Below are positions 1 to 7,097 of a DNA stretch of 13,912 nt, piece after piece. Source of the stretch: an uncultured Christensenella sp. (GTDB lineage: Bacteria > Bacillota > Clostridia > Christensenellales > UBA3700); NCBI GenBank assembly GCA_910584035.1, contig CAJTZR010000044.1, positions 1 through 13,912 of the forward strand, in the 5' to 3' direction. The notes under the pieces were generated by a model. The model made no database searches and had not been told where the DNA came from. It saw nothing but the letters and a program-made list of their open reading frames with translations. The translations under genes were made by a program, and so were the position numbers. The first letter of the stretch is position 1; every line of letters begins with the position of its first letter.

Positions 1-1251
1 TAAACATACAAAAATCACTATAACTAATGTAAACAATACGGCGATTGCAAATGTAACCAAAAAGTTCACCCAACCAAAGAAAACGCCAATGCCTACCATA
101 CTAGATAACAAATAATCAAGTAAATAAACCAAACCATAGCTTACGGCGTATGCAACAATGGAAGAAAATATTGATAAGAGGAACATTTCACAAAACAAAA
201 TGGTAAACATTTTCTTTTTATCCATACCATACACTTGCATAATCGCATAAAAATTACTCTTTTTCTTCATCATATAACGCATACTATACATAATGTTCAA
301 GACCAATGCACTAATAATGCCAAGTCCAACCGTTGCCATAATACCATTTAAAATACTTGCAATAAGTTTAACAGTTGTTGACATTGAAAGTCCATATTCA
401 CTACCTAAACGTATTTGGTTTGCATTTAATATAAAGACTGCTTTTACATCGTCAATCAACTTATCTTTAAGTTTATACTCCGTCAAATACATTTTAGTTT
501 GATAAGTAAACTTATTACCACTTTTGACAAAGTAATTATACAATTCGCTATCCTTGCAAGCAACAAATTGTTGACTTGTTGTATCTGTTAGTTGGTAAAA
601 ATGTTTATTCATAATTCCAACAATTGTAACACCTATTGACTTGCCATTAATTGTGATAGTCAATTGTTTATCCAACAAATCGCTTTGAAACCCAAGCTCC
701 TCAAGTTCGTTTACAAAATACTCACTTATAATTATCTCATTTTGGTTCATAAAGTAATCTCTGCCTTTAAGCAATGATTTTTCACCTTTGAACCTATATC
801 CCAATTCCTCATTGTGATGTGATTGCACAATATTTTCACCCATTTTATAAAAAGCAAAATCACCAGCGTGCATTTTATTCACATACTCGTCGGCACCAAA
901 ATTCAAATTACCATCATAATAATCGTGATTACATTGATAAGTTTGTCCGTCAATTGCAAAAGTCAAGCCTCTTAAGTTATCTGTATTTCTGCAAATTGCT
1001 ATCTCGCTTATCTCGCCTATGCCATCAATATTGCTTGCTTGTGTTATTTTTGTATCTGAAAGTGGTGCATTTGTTTCAATAATTATATTGTGTGCAGAGC
1101 GATATGACTTAGTTAGCCTATCAGTTTCCTCACCTAAAGCCACTGAATATGCCGTAAAAATACACATAATGATAACCATTGCAAAAATTGACAAAGCAAC
1201 TTTTACAGACGACCATTTCCTTGCCATAATGTTTTTCCAAGCAATTAGCAT
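1..1251 (-). CDS. FtsX-like ABC transporter permease, C-terminus outside the window
   Basis: The frame is open from the ATG at 1251 to the window edge (417 codons, no stop), so the protein is cut at its C-terminal side. It begins MLIAWKNIMARKWSSVKVAL, a short basic cytoplasmic end, followed by TM1 at about residues 17-38. A soluble extracytoplasmic region of roughly 270 residues follows, then TM2 (near ILNGIMATVGLGIISALVL), TM3 (near FTILFCEMFLLSIFSSIVA) and TM4 (near FLVTFAIAVLFTLVIVIFV) at the edge. This one-plus-three arrangement with a large ectodomain is the MacB/FtsX permease layout. Family members pair with a cytosolic ATPase to export peptides or lipoproteins, drive cell-wall hydrolases, or sense peptide antibiotics; which applies here is not visible. 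It starts 1 nt after the stop of the preceding permease, so the two are translationally coupled and probably form a heterodimer. Any ATPase would lie further left, or elsewhere. Confidence 0.85.
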   Translation of the reverse strand, partial: MLIAWKNIMARKWSSVKVALSIFAMVIIMCIFTAYSVALGEETDRLTKSYRSAHNIIIETNAPLSDTKITQASNIDGIGEISEIAICRNTDNLRGLTFAIDGQTYQCNHDYYDGNLNFGADEYVNKMHAGDFAFYKMGENIVQSHHNEELGYRFKGEKSLLKGRDYFMNQNEIIISEYFVNELEELGFQSDLLDKQLTITINGKSIGVTIVGIMNKHFYQLTDTTSQQFVACKDSELYNYFVKSGNKFTYQTKMYLTEYKLKDKLIDDVKAVFILNANQIRLGSEYGLSMSTTVKLIASILNGIMATVGLGIISALVLNIMYSMRYMMKKKSNFYAIMQVYGMDKKKMFTILFCEMFLLSIFSSIVAYAVSYGLVYLLDYLLSSMVGIGVFFGWVNFLVTFAIAVLFTLVIVIFVCL

Positions 1252-1252
1252 A

Positions 1253-2503
1253 TCAGTCCTCCTCCGCAATATTTTTTATAGGTGCGGTTTTGTCCATAAT
1301 CGCCCATTTTACAAGCATAATAGCAGTTATTATAAAATAACAAATTGCAAATACACCTACCACAACCCAGTAGTTTATGTCTATCATAAACGGATAGCCA
1401 AGTCCAGCACAATACAATGACACAAAATAGTTATACAATGGCAAAGTCATCCAACTTATAACGCAAACTATTGTTATAAGTAGAATAAATATCATAAAAT
1501 ATGCCATCATAATTCTAAATGTATTAGTTCCCAAAATTCTTAGCAAACTAATATGCTTTATATTTTGAGATATAATCATATTAATAAAGTTAAGCATTAT
1601 AACAATACCACAAATTATCATTATAACACCAACAATCATACAAATTACTTGTGTATTTTTAACTTGAGTAATCAAGGAAAAAGCTGTACCCTCACTTAAA
1701 GAATACTTGTTGTGCAAAGCATTATAAACATCATAAAGTTTATCAATTTCTCCCACAATGCCATAGGCGGAAAAAGTAGTTTTGCTATCAAACAAAATCT
1801 TTTTTGCAGATGGCACAGAGATATAAAATATATACTTACTTAAAATTTCAAAGTTAATACCTATACTTGATGCAATATAATTTCTTAATGCTTTCTCGTC
1901 ATATATTCCCTTAACTTGCAATTTAATTGTTGTATCATTAAAATTGTAATCAATATAATCGTTTACAGCAATTGTAGAACCTTCTTTCTCCAATTCACTA
2001 ACCACAAAATCACTAATCCAAATGCCTAGTTCCTCTTTTTCGGGATTCCAAATCTCACCTTCAATAAAGAATTCACGATATATGTCTATATTTTGAATTT
2101 CTAAACAATCAGGGTAAAGTACGCTTGTGTTATAGTATATTGTGTAATCAAGATTGCCATCCTCATCAGGAACATCTTCATATGGCAACATTTCTACACC
2201 ATTGTATCCTAGTGTAGCAATATTACAAGCGACACCAAAATTTGCTTCAAATTCCTCAAAATATTTTTCACTATTATTGTATAAATCTTCGTCTGCGTTA
2301 CTTATCCAAATACCAATTGTATCTGGCATATATTCCTCATAATATCTATAAAAATTGCTTGGCAAAGCAGTAGCAATATTACACAAAGTGAATGCACTCA
2401 TAAACAAAATGAGTGTCACTATTATTGCTATCAACACTTTTGATTTGTTTTTAACAATCTCACTGAGTGATAATTTAAGTGTAAAATTCATACTCCCCGC
2501 CAT
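1253..2503 (-). CDS. FtsX-like ABC transporter permease, complete, 416 aa
   Basis: An integral membrane permease of the MacB/FtsX type. Hydrophobic segments lie at about residues 23-45, 286-311, 331-352 and 377-400. Between the first two is an acidic extracellular domain of some 240 residues containing many Tyr, Glu and Asp. The C-terminal three-helix bundle (LNFINMIISQNIKHISLLRI followed by LGTNTFRIMMAYF) carries the family's coupling-helix region, which normally contacts the ATPase. The gene is first of a two-permease unit. The start is uncertain. The ATG at 2503 has no clear ribosome binding site, and the in-frame ATG at 2491 (MNFTLKLSLSEI, the usual way such proteins begin) has GGGGAG only 1 nt upstream. 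Either is possible; they differ by four residues. A promoter with good spacing lies at 2566-2594. Substrate and ATPase are unknown. Confidence 0.85.
   Translation of the reverse strand: MAGSMNFTLKLSLSEIVKNKSKVLIAIIVTLILFMSAFTLCNIATALPSNFYRYYEEYMPDTIGIWISNADEDLYNNSEKYFEEFEANFGVACNIATLGYNGVEMLPYEDVPDEDGNLDYTIYYNTSVLYPDCLEIQNIDIYREFFIEGEIWNPEKEELGIWISDFVVSELEKEGSTIAVNDYIDYNFNDTTIKLQVKGIYDEKALRNYIASSIGINFEILSKYIFYISVPSAKKILFDSKTTFSAYGIVGEIDKLYDVYNALHNKYSLSEGTAFSLITQVKNTQVICMIVGVIMIICGIVIMLNFINMIISQNIKHISLLRILGTNTFRIMMAYFMIFILLITIVCVISWMTLPLYNYFVSLYCAGLGYPFMIDINYWVVVGVFAICYFIITAIMLVKWAIMDKTAPIKNIAEED
1258..1265 (-). promoter_or_regulatory. Ribosome binding site GGAGGAGG inside the end of the upstream permease gene
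   Basis: On the minus strand GGAGGAGG sits 6 nt before the ATG at 1251 and inside the last codons of the preceding permease, whose TGA is at 1255-1253. The strength of the site and the 1-nt gap support start 1251 and coupled translation. Confidence 0.85.
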
Positions 2504-2521
2504 ATTACTACAAAATTTACA

Positions 2522-2555
2522 AGCTTTTTCACACGAAAAACAATGTTAAAAAGCT
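2522..2555 (-). other. Hairpin in the permease 5' leader
   Basis: AGCTTTTT and AAAAAGCT form perfect 8-bp arms around an 18-nt loop. The hairpin lies between the predicted transcription start (about 2559) and the start codon, so it would sit at the very 5' end of the mRNA. It could stabilise the message or be fortuitous; there is no terminator-like T-run of its own. Confidence 0.35.
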
Positions 2556-2565
2556 ATTCGTAATT

Positions 2566-2594
2566 ATTGTAACACATTTATATATAAATAACAA
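2566..2594 (-). promoter_or_regulatory. Promoter of the permease pair
   Basis: Minus-strand TTGTTA (2594-2589), a 17-nt spacer, then TACAAT (2571-2566) preceded by TG at one nucleotide's distance (extended -10). Initiation would fall near 2559, giving a leader of about 55 nt before the permease start. One copy of the recurring TGTGTTA word overlaps the spacer/-10 border. Confidence 0.55.
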
Positions 2595-2988
2595 TAAATA
2601 TGCGTAAAATATTTTAAAATAATAAAAAATCTTTATGCACATTAAATAAACAATAAAAATTGATAGTGTTTAAAAAATTAAGGTTTAAAATTAACAGTCC
2701 GCTTTAAATAAAAACTTATTGTGTTATTTTTATGTAACACATTATTTAGCTGTGGCTTTCCACAAATAAATACTTACTAATTTTATAAATCATTTATTCA
2801 GTAATTTATATGTTATTAAATTGTATGTCAAATAATTCTTACATTATAGCATACCACATAAGTCATTTATTAAGTAACTTACTACTTAAATCAACAGACT
2901 TTAGTTACAACAACAATTCTTTGTCCCACAATATTTAACTTTTGCATATATTTTAAATTAAAAATTAAACTATTTCCAAAATGTGTTA
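2570..2988. repeat. Four copies of TGTGTTA / TAACACA in the intergenic region
   Basis: The word occurs at 2570-2576 (as TAACACA), 2720-2726 (TGTGTTA), 2735-2741 (TAACACA) and 2982-2988 (TGTGTTA). The middle two form an inverted pair with an 8-nt spacer. The copy at 2570 overlaps the permease promoter; the copy at 2982 is about 70 nt upstream of the possible promoter of the plus-strand microprotein gene. Apart from these words and the direct repeat, 2600-3050 shows no gene and is nearly pure A/T. Confidence 0.4.
2787..2881 (+). repeat. Imperfect 22-bp direct repeat
   Basis: The segments 2787-2808 and 2860-2881 match at 19 of 22 positions and share TCATTTATT and AGTAA cores, in the same orientation and 73 nt apart. 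The base composition lowers the significance. They could be a duplicated binding site or remains of a tandem duplication. Confidence 0.3.
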
Positions 2989-3059
2989 TTTTATCTTAAA
3001 TATTGCAAAAGCTATCCGTTTAAAAAATTGAAAAAAGCAAATGCTACTAATACAAGCTT

Positions 3060-3068
3060 TGCTATATA
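3060..3068 (+). promoter_or_regulatory. Possible extended -10 promoter of the microprotein gene
   Basis: TG-C-TATATA (TG at 3060-3061, hexamer 3063-3068) lies about 60 nt upstream of the ATG at 3130. No convincing -35 box is found 17 nt upstream, so this is only a suggestion based on position and the TG extension. Confidence 0.3.
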
Positions 3069-3118
3069 TAAATTTAAAGTCAAAGATAATCACTTTTTAT
3101 TTTACTATAAGCAAAGAT

Positions 3119-3125
3119 AAGGAGG
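3119..3125 (+). promoter_or_regulatory. Ribosome binding site AAGGAGG that decides the microprotein start
   Basis: A full AAGGAGG lies 4 nt before the ATG at 3130. It points to that frame and not to the longer overlapping plus-strand reading frame at 3041-3343, which has no such site at its own start. Confidence 0.8.
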
Positions 3126-3129
3126 ATAT

Positions 3130-3258
3130 ATGGAAGATATCAATGTCGAAGAGGTTACAAAAGCTTGGCGAGATAACAGAGGTTACGACCCAACTGGTAG
3201 CTACACTGGCAGAACTGACAAAGGTGATTCACCTACTCAAGACGCAGACGACCTATAA
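3130..3258 (+). CDS. 42-aa acidic microprotein with a DPTGSYTG motif
   Basis: A complete small gene with a strong ribosome binding site just upstream and a terminator hairpin whose first arm overlaps the stop codon. The product starts MEDINVEEVTKAWRDNRG, then carries YDPTGSYTGRT in the middle and ends PTQDADDL. It has no hydrophobic segment, signal peptide or cysteine, and is strongly acidic (14 Asp/Glu), so it should be a soluble cytosolic peptide. The second half looks disordered and its C-terminus is the acidic tail QDADDL. I do not know a function. From memory, similar short proteins with a D-P-x-G-S-Y-T-G core and a Q-D-A-D-D-L end occur as unnamed hypotheticals in Clostridia, but I cannot verify this here. 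It is the only plus-strand gene in the window, lies between divergently placed neighbours and is richer in G/C than its surroundings. It forms an isolated single-gene unit. Confidence 0.7.
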   Translation: MEDINVEEVTKAWRDNRGYDPTGSYTGRTDKGDSPTQDADDL

Positions 3259-3295
3259 AAGGCAAGGGGAACTCCCCCTTGCCTTTTATATTTTT
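3257..3295 (+). terminator. Intrinsic terminator of the microprotein gene
   Basis: Arms AAAAGGCAAGGGG (3257-3269) and CCCCTTGCCTTTT (3275-3287) pair over 13 bp around a 5-nt loop, followed by a T-rich run to about 3295. The left arm begins inside the TAA stop codon. The inverted sequence would fold equally in the minus-strand transcript, where it is also followed by T residues. Confidence 0.85.
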
Positions 3296-3387
3296 AAATT
3301 TAATGTTTGTGTTCATAAAGCGATTAAACAAATAATCAATTAAATTAAACTGAAAATACTTATTAATCAAAAAGACTTAATATCTAT

Positions 3388-3738
3388 AATATCAATACTT
3401 TTGTCTTGCAATCGCATCAATATCAGCATATAAAGTTTCAGCTTCCACAACAAAGTCTTGTGCTTCAGCTTTTAAAGCATTTATTATGGTAGTATGCTTA
3501 TTAAAAATATTAGTTACTTAATTCAATAATTTTATTTTCAAACCATTATACCAAAATGAAAATTAATACCGCTTTTACAATATAAATACAATCGCAAAAG
3601 CCAACCACTAAAATTAGCTAGTTTCAGTAAATTATAATTTCACTTACCTCACACCTATGACATTAGCTAAAAACTAAAATTATTAAGTTCAATATTAATA
3701 CTCTTTTGTTTAGCAATATAGCACACTAATACTTTCAG
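3388..3738. repeat. Two diverged copies of the same 3' gene end
   Basis: Plus-strand 3388-3441 and 3691-3738 align: AATAT(C/T)AATAC, then TTTTGT(C/T)T(T/A)GCAAT after a 2-nt gap, then both reach CTTTCAG/GTTTCAG after a gap of several bases. In the minus-strand reading both encode I-A-(K/R)-Q-K. This suggests a duplicated gene or tandem arrangement, now degraded. The rest of 3300-3777 holds no intact gene. Confidence 0.35.
3392..3517 (-). pseudogene. Decayed 3' end of an unknown gene
   Basis: A 41-codon stretch open from just after a TAA (3520-3518) to TGA (3394-3392). It lacks any ATG/GTG/TTG start near its beginning and has no ribosome binding site, yet its translation is coding-like: INALKAEAQDFVVEAETLYA followed by DIDAIARQKY. 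Ala, Glu and Asp residues and GCT/GAA codons contrast with the A/T noise around it. In this frame the sequence upstream is stopped at once. I read it as the C-terminal remnant of a gene whose beginning has been lost. The family is not recognised. A second degraded copy of its last codons lies at 3691-3738. Confidence 0.4.
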
Positions 3739-3777
3739 TCAATGTAGTCAAAATCATAAAGTTTTTATCTAATGCGA

Positions 3778-4923
3778 CTATCCGAGCAACATTTCACCCG
3801 TTTGTGCATTTTGATAATATACTAAATAGCCCCGATTTTTGTCGGTTTTTTCCTGAATTTGTAGCCATTCACAATAGCTAAGTTTGTCTTTGTCAATTTG
3901 ATTATAATCGTCATATGGGATTGCATATGCAATAATTGTTGGAGTGTTTTCCTCAAAAATTACACCTACACTATAGTCATAATCAGCTTTTATTTTAACC
4001 CATTTTGACCCCCAGACTTTACTTTCTAACTCCTCATTTTTAGGATGTTGGTTTAAAAACTTTTCCAAATTTTCTTCTATTTCGGAGTAAAAATTATTTT
4101 TCTGCACGCACTTATCCTCAAAATTTTCTAATATAAAATTCATACCCGTATCAATTTTATCCTCTTGTCTCAAAAAAATCTCTTGTTCAACCTCAGTTTT
4201 TTCAATTTGCTTATTACTATTTTTATTTGAATACACTTCTTGCAAACAACCATTGTCATTATGTAAATTGTTTCCATATACTTGCAAGTCATCTTTTTGC
4301 ATAATTTCGCTTATTCTATCCGTTTCATTATCACCATCGGCAGTTATAACCGATTTAGTTTTATTATTCAAATTTTCTTTTTGCACCTCAAAGTCGGCAA
4401 TATTTCTCTCAAACGTACAAATACTTTCTTGCTGAGTTGCAACATTTTTTTCCTCTTGCATTTTTCCTATATCTATATTGTTTTTGCTTTCAGCTACCTT
4501 AGTTTTATTAGCTTTTGTGACATTTATTTCATTAGCAACTTTGTCTTGCAAATTATCTTTTTTATCTGCACTATGTAATTTAGTATCGATTTTTGACGAG
4601 TTATTAACATTTTCATCTATATAATTTACAAAACTATTGTTTCTTATAAACTTGTTATACTCAATTAAAATTTTATTAATATCTGCTTTACCAACAATAC
4701 TGCCGCTACCAAGCAAATTATTATCATAATCTAATAACACTACACTTTTGCAATTAAAATTTGTATCAACTAAATTCAATTCATTGCTTTTTATAATTTT
4801 AATGCTTTTATTATCAAACAAAATAATTGTACTAATCTTATCAAACTCATCACCAACTAAATGAATCGCTCTATCTACCTTAACCAAGCCTTTAATATTA
4901 CCTTTAATTACAAATATTTTCAT
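3778..4923 (-). CDS. Unrecognised 381-aa protein with conserved-looking ends and a disordered centre
   Basis: The protein has three parts. Residues 1-95 (starting MKIFVIKGNIKGLVKVDRAI) look like a small compact beta-rich domain. Residues about 96-275 are a low-complexity linker rich in Asn, Lys, Glu and Asp with scattered Gln. Residues about 278-381 form a second domain beginning FYSEIEENLEKFLNQHPKNE, continuing SKWVKI, then YSVGVIFEENTP and GYLVYYQNAQTGEMLLG at the end. From memory, this C-terminal pattern (SKWV, VG-I-(Y/F)-E, GY-V-YQ-A-TGE) is found at the end of uncharacterised proteins in AT-rich Clostridia; I know no function. There is no signal peptide or TM segment. Start 4923 has GAGGTG 5 nt upstream. 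It is a monocistronic unit with 448 nt to the next gene. No clear hairpin terminator follows the stop. Confidence 0.75.
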   Translation of the reverse strand: MKIFVIKGNIKGLVKVDRAIHLVGDEFDKISTIILFDNKSIKIIKSNELNLVDTNFNCKSVVLLDYDNNLLGSGSIVGKADINKILIEYNKFIRNNSFVNYIDENVNNSSKIDTKLHSADKKDNLQDKVANEINVTKANKTKVAESKNNIDIGKMQEEKNVATQQESICTFERNIADFEVQKENLNNKTKSVITADGDNETDRISEIMQKDDLQVYGNNLHNDNGCLQEVYSNKNSNKQIEKTEVEQEIFLRQEDKIDTGMNFILENFEDKCVQKNNFYSEIEENLEKFLNQHPKNEELESKVWGSKWVKIKADYDYSVGVIFEENTPTIIAYAIPYDDYNQIDKDKLSYCEWLQIQEKTDKNRGYLVYYQNAQTGEMLLG

Positions 4924-5333
4924 ATTAACACCTCAAGTAATTATATGCAGTCAATTTGCAAATTAAAACTAAAATTTTAATTAGGCTTTCGTCTATAAAT
5001 AAAATAAATAGTTAAAATATATATTCTTTCATAATAATTGATGCACAATATTCCGATAATAAAGACAATTTATGAACATTTTTTTCTTACATTTTTCTAT
5101 CTATTTCACTCTTTATAAGCAAGTTATAAATTTTAATATAAACTACTAATTTACTTAGATATTACTACTAGCCCAAATTATAAGATAGTTTAATCAAACA
5201 AAAAACAAGTCAACACCACACTAAAATTATATAATAATTGCTAAACAAATTTATTCATTTCCAAAGATTGTATAGTCAATACTTATTAAAATAAAAAATG
5301 TACTTACTATATTTTGTATTTGTTCTCAATAAA
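4924..5333. other. AT-rich intergenic region upstream of the 381-aa gene
   Basis: No gene is visible on either strand. Several minus-strand promoter-like words occur but none has both boxes at good spacing: TTGACT near 5210, TATAAT near 5181, and TGCATATAAT near 4945 close to the start codon. The segment 5051-5061 (TTCCGATAATA) is shared exactly with 7100-7110 in the region upstream of rho. Confidence 0.4.
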
Positions 5334-5358
5334 AAAAAGCTCTCATTGAGAGCTTTTT
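5334..5358 (-). terminator. Intrinsic terminator of rho
   Basis: In the minus-strand transcript AAAAAGCTCTC and GAGAGCTTTTT pair over 11 bp around a 3-nt loop, followed by more T. It lies 14 nt beyond the rho stop codon. The termination factor's own gene therefore ends in a Rho-independent terminator. Confidence 0.85.
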
Positions 5359-5371
5359 ATAAATGATTTAT

Positions 5372-6868
5372 TTAATAATTATTTTTTTCATTTGCTCGTA
5401 ATTGTAATATCAATTGTTCGCAAAGTTCCTTATTATTTTTTGTCTTTAATAACAAGTTTACAAATTCTCTAGTTGCCTCTTGAGGATTATTAGCAAGCAT
5501 AGCACGCAACGCAAAACTTGCCTCTAACTCTTTTGAAGTAAGCAACAAGTCATCTCTTCTTGTGCTTGATTTATCTAGGTCAATAGCTGGGAATACACGT
5601 TTTTCAGATAGCTTTCTATCAAGCCTTAACTCCATATTTCCAGTACCTTTAAATTCCTCAAAAATAACATCGTCCATTCTACTACCAGTTTCAACCAAAG
5701 CAGTTGCAATGATAGTCAAACTACCGCCGTGTTCAATATTTCTTGCACTACCAAAAAACTTTTTAGGATAATGCAATGCAAGTGGGTCAAGACCACCAGA
5801 TAAAGTTTTACCACTTGACTCAGTAATTGTATTATATGCCCTTGCAAGCCTAGTCAAGCTATCCATAATAATAACTACATCTTTGCCAAGTTCAACTTGT
5901 CTCTTTGCTCTTTCCATCAAATTCTCAGCAACTTTTATATGGTGTTCAGCAGTTTCGTCAAAAGTTGAGTAAATAACTTCACCATCAGTTACAATACGTT
6001 TCATCTCAGTAACTTCTTCTGGACGCTCATCAATCAACAATACATAAACAACCAAATCTTGATTGTTATTCTTAATATTAGTTGCAATCTTGCTAATAAC
6101 TGTAGTTTTTCCCGCTTTTGGAGGAGCAACAATCAAAGCACGTTGACCTTTACCGATTGGGCAAACCAAGTCAATCATACGCAAAGTAATATCGCTCTTT
6201 CCTCTCTCTTTTTCAAACTTTAAGATACTATCAGGATAAATTGCAGTCAAATCGTCAAAGTAGCATCTATTACAAATTGTATTGATAGACATTTCATTTA
6301 TTTTAGTAATGTTAACAACGGCAACTGGTTTGCCTTCATATTGTGCTTTAGCAATACCAGTAATTAAATCGCCTCTACGCAAACCAAAACTCGCAATCAG
6401 TTTTTTAGATACATATGCGTCCTTGCTCCTATTTCCGTCAAGCGAACGAGCAAAACCATAACCATCTTCCATAATATCCAAGTAACCAAGGTCACTAATA
6501 CTGTTCAAATCAATCTGCGGAGCCTCAGGAATCTCACCAACATCGTCAACATCAACGTCATTCGCTATTACATAACAAGAAATAGTTTCCTCAACTTGTT
6601 CCTTTAACCAAGATTTCTCTGGAACATTCTCCCAATCAATTGTATAATCACCTTTTGCTGGTTTAGTAGGTCTACCTCTAGTAACTTTCATTGGCTTTTT
6701 ATCAACACCACATTTTGCCTTATAAGCCAAAGTCGCTAATTCCATTTTAGGATAAATTGTAGGAGATTCTACTCCAAGATAAGCCGCTACATCACGTAAT
6801 TTTCCTATTGGCAATTTCAACAAATCCTCAATACGAAAATTAGTTAAATCAATTTTATTATCAAGCAT
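5372..6868 (-). CDS. rho: Transcription termination factor Rho
   Basis: A hexameric RNA-dependent ATPase that binds nascent RNA and pulls RNA polymerase off DNA. Residues 5-52 form the Rho N-terminal helical domain (DLLKLPIGKLRDVAAYLGVE). Residues 53-120 are a charged linker containing an AT-hook-like RGRP (64-67). The cold-shock-like RNA-binding fold follows at about 125-195 (EDGYGFARS, ASFGLRRGDLITG). The ATPase domain carries Walker A APPKAGKT (248-255), the catalytic-Glu segment IDERPEEVTEM (279-289), Walker B VIIMDSLTRLARAYN (332-346), the Q-loop region SGKTLSGGLDP (352-362) and GSARNIEHGGSLT with the RNA-contacting R-loop beyond. At 498 aa it is longer than the roughly 420 aa of E. coli Rho because of the linker. 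Start 6868 has AAGAGGTG 4 nt upstream. It has its own promoter and terminator. Confidence 0.98.
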   Translation of the reverse strand: MLDNKIDLTNFRIEDLLKLPIGKLRDVAAYLGVESPTIYPKMELATLAYKAKCGVDKKPMKVTRGRPTKPAKGDYTIDWENVPEKSWLKEQVEETISCYVIANDVDVDDVGEIPEAPQIDLNSISDLGYLDIMEDGYGFARSLDGNRSKDAYVSKKLIASFGLRRGDLITGIAKAQYEGKPVAVVNITKINEMSINTICNRCYFDDLTAIYPDSILKFEKERGKSDITLRMIDLVCPIGKGQRALIVAPPKAGKTTVISKIATNIKNNNQDLVVYVLLIDERPEEVTEMKRIVTDGEVIYSTFDETAEHHIKVAENLMERAKRQVELGKDVVIIMDSLTRLARAYNTITESSGKTLSGGLDPLALHYPKKFFGSARNIEHGGSLTIIATALVETGSRMDDVIFEEFKGTGNMELRLDRKLSEKRVFPAIDLDKSSTRRDDLLLTSKELEASFALRAMLANNPQEATREFVNLLLKTKNNKELCEQLILQLRANEKNNY

Positions 6869-6902
6869 AATACACCTCTTAAATAAAAAATAATTTTTTC
6901 AT

Positions 6903-6931
6903 TCTATAATAATGTAATGTTTAATTGCTAA
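6903..6931 (-). promoter_or_regulatory. Probable rho promoter
   Basis: Minus-strand TTAGCA (6931-6926), 17-nt spacer, TATAGA (6908-6903). Each box matches consensus at 4 of 6 positions. Initiation near 6896 would give a short leader of about 28 nt, which would leave the structured region at 6973-7097 outside this transcript unless a further upstream promoter is used. Confidence 0.4.
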
Positions 6932-6972
6932 GTAAATGTAGAATAAAAAATAAAAAGTTAATATAAAATTAT

Positions 6973-7097
6973 GTGTCGTAAATTTGAGAAAACTCAAATT
7001 TAAACAAAAGCTAATGTTTTTTACTTAAAAATCAAGCCGACACAATTTGAATTAACATCAGTTGCTGTCAAATGCCACTGAGTGTCGCTTAACGACA
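6973..7097. other. Compact cluster of inverted repeats upstream of rho
   Basis: Three hairpins lie in 125 nt: AAATTTGAG/CTCAAATTT with an AAAA loop (6980-7001), TCAGT.GC/GC.ACTGA with an 8-nt loop (7058-7081), and TGTCG/CGACA with a 5-nt loop (7083-7097). GTGTCG at 6973-6978 can pair with CGACAC at 7038-7043, enclosing the first hairpin. The part 7030-7105 is visibly richer in G/C than its surroundings. No reading frame is evident. It may be a small structured RNA, a regulatory leader or the remains of a small element. Confidence 0.35.

Noticed and set aside
1019..1420. A 133-codon plus-strand open frame across the junction of the two permease genes
   Set aside because: It lies entirely opposite the coupled permease genes, whose translations are clearly membrane proteins, and lacks translation signals.
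2504..3059. CRISPR-like or tandem repeat array
   Set aside because: Only two imperfect 22-bp copies and a dispersed 7-mer are present, without regular spacing.
3041..3343. A 100-codon plus-strand open frame covering the microprotein region
   Set aside because: It has no ribosome binding site at its start, runs through the terminator hairpin and is in a different frame from the strongly signalled 42-codon gene at 3130-3258.
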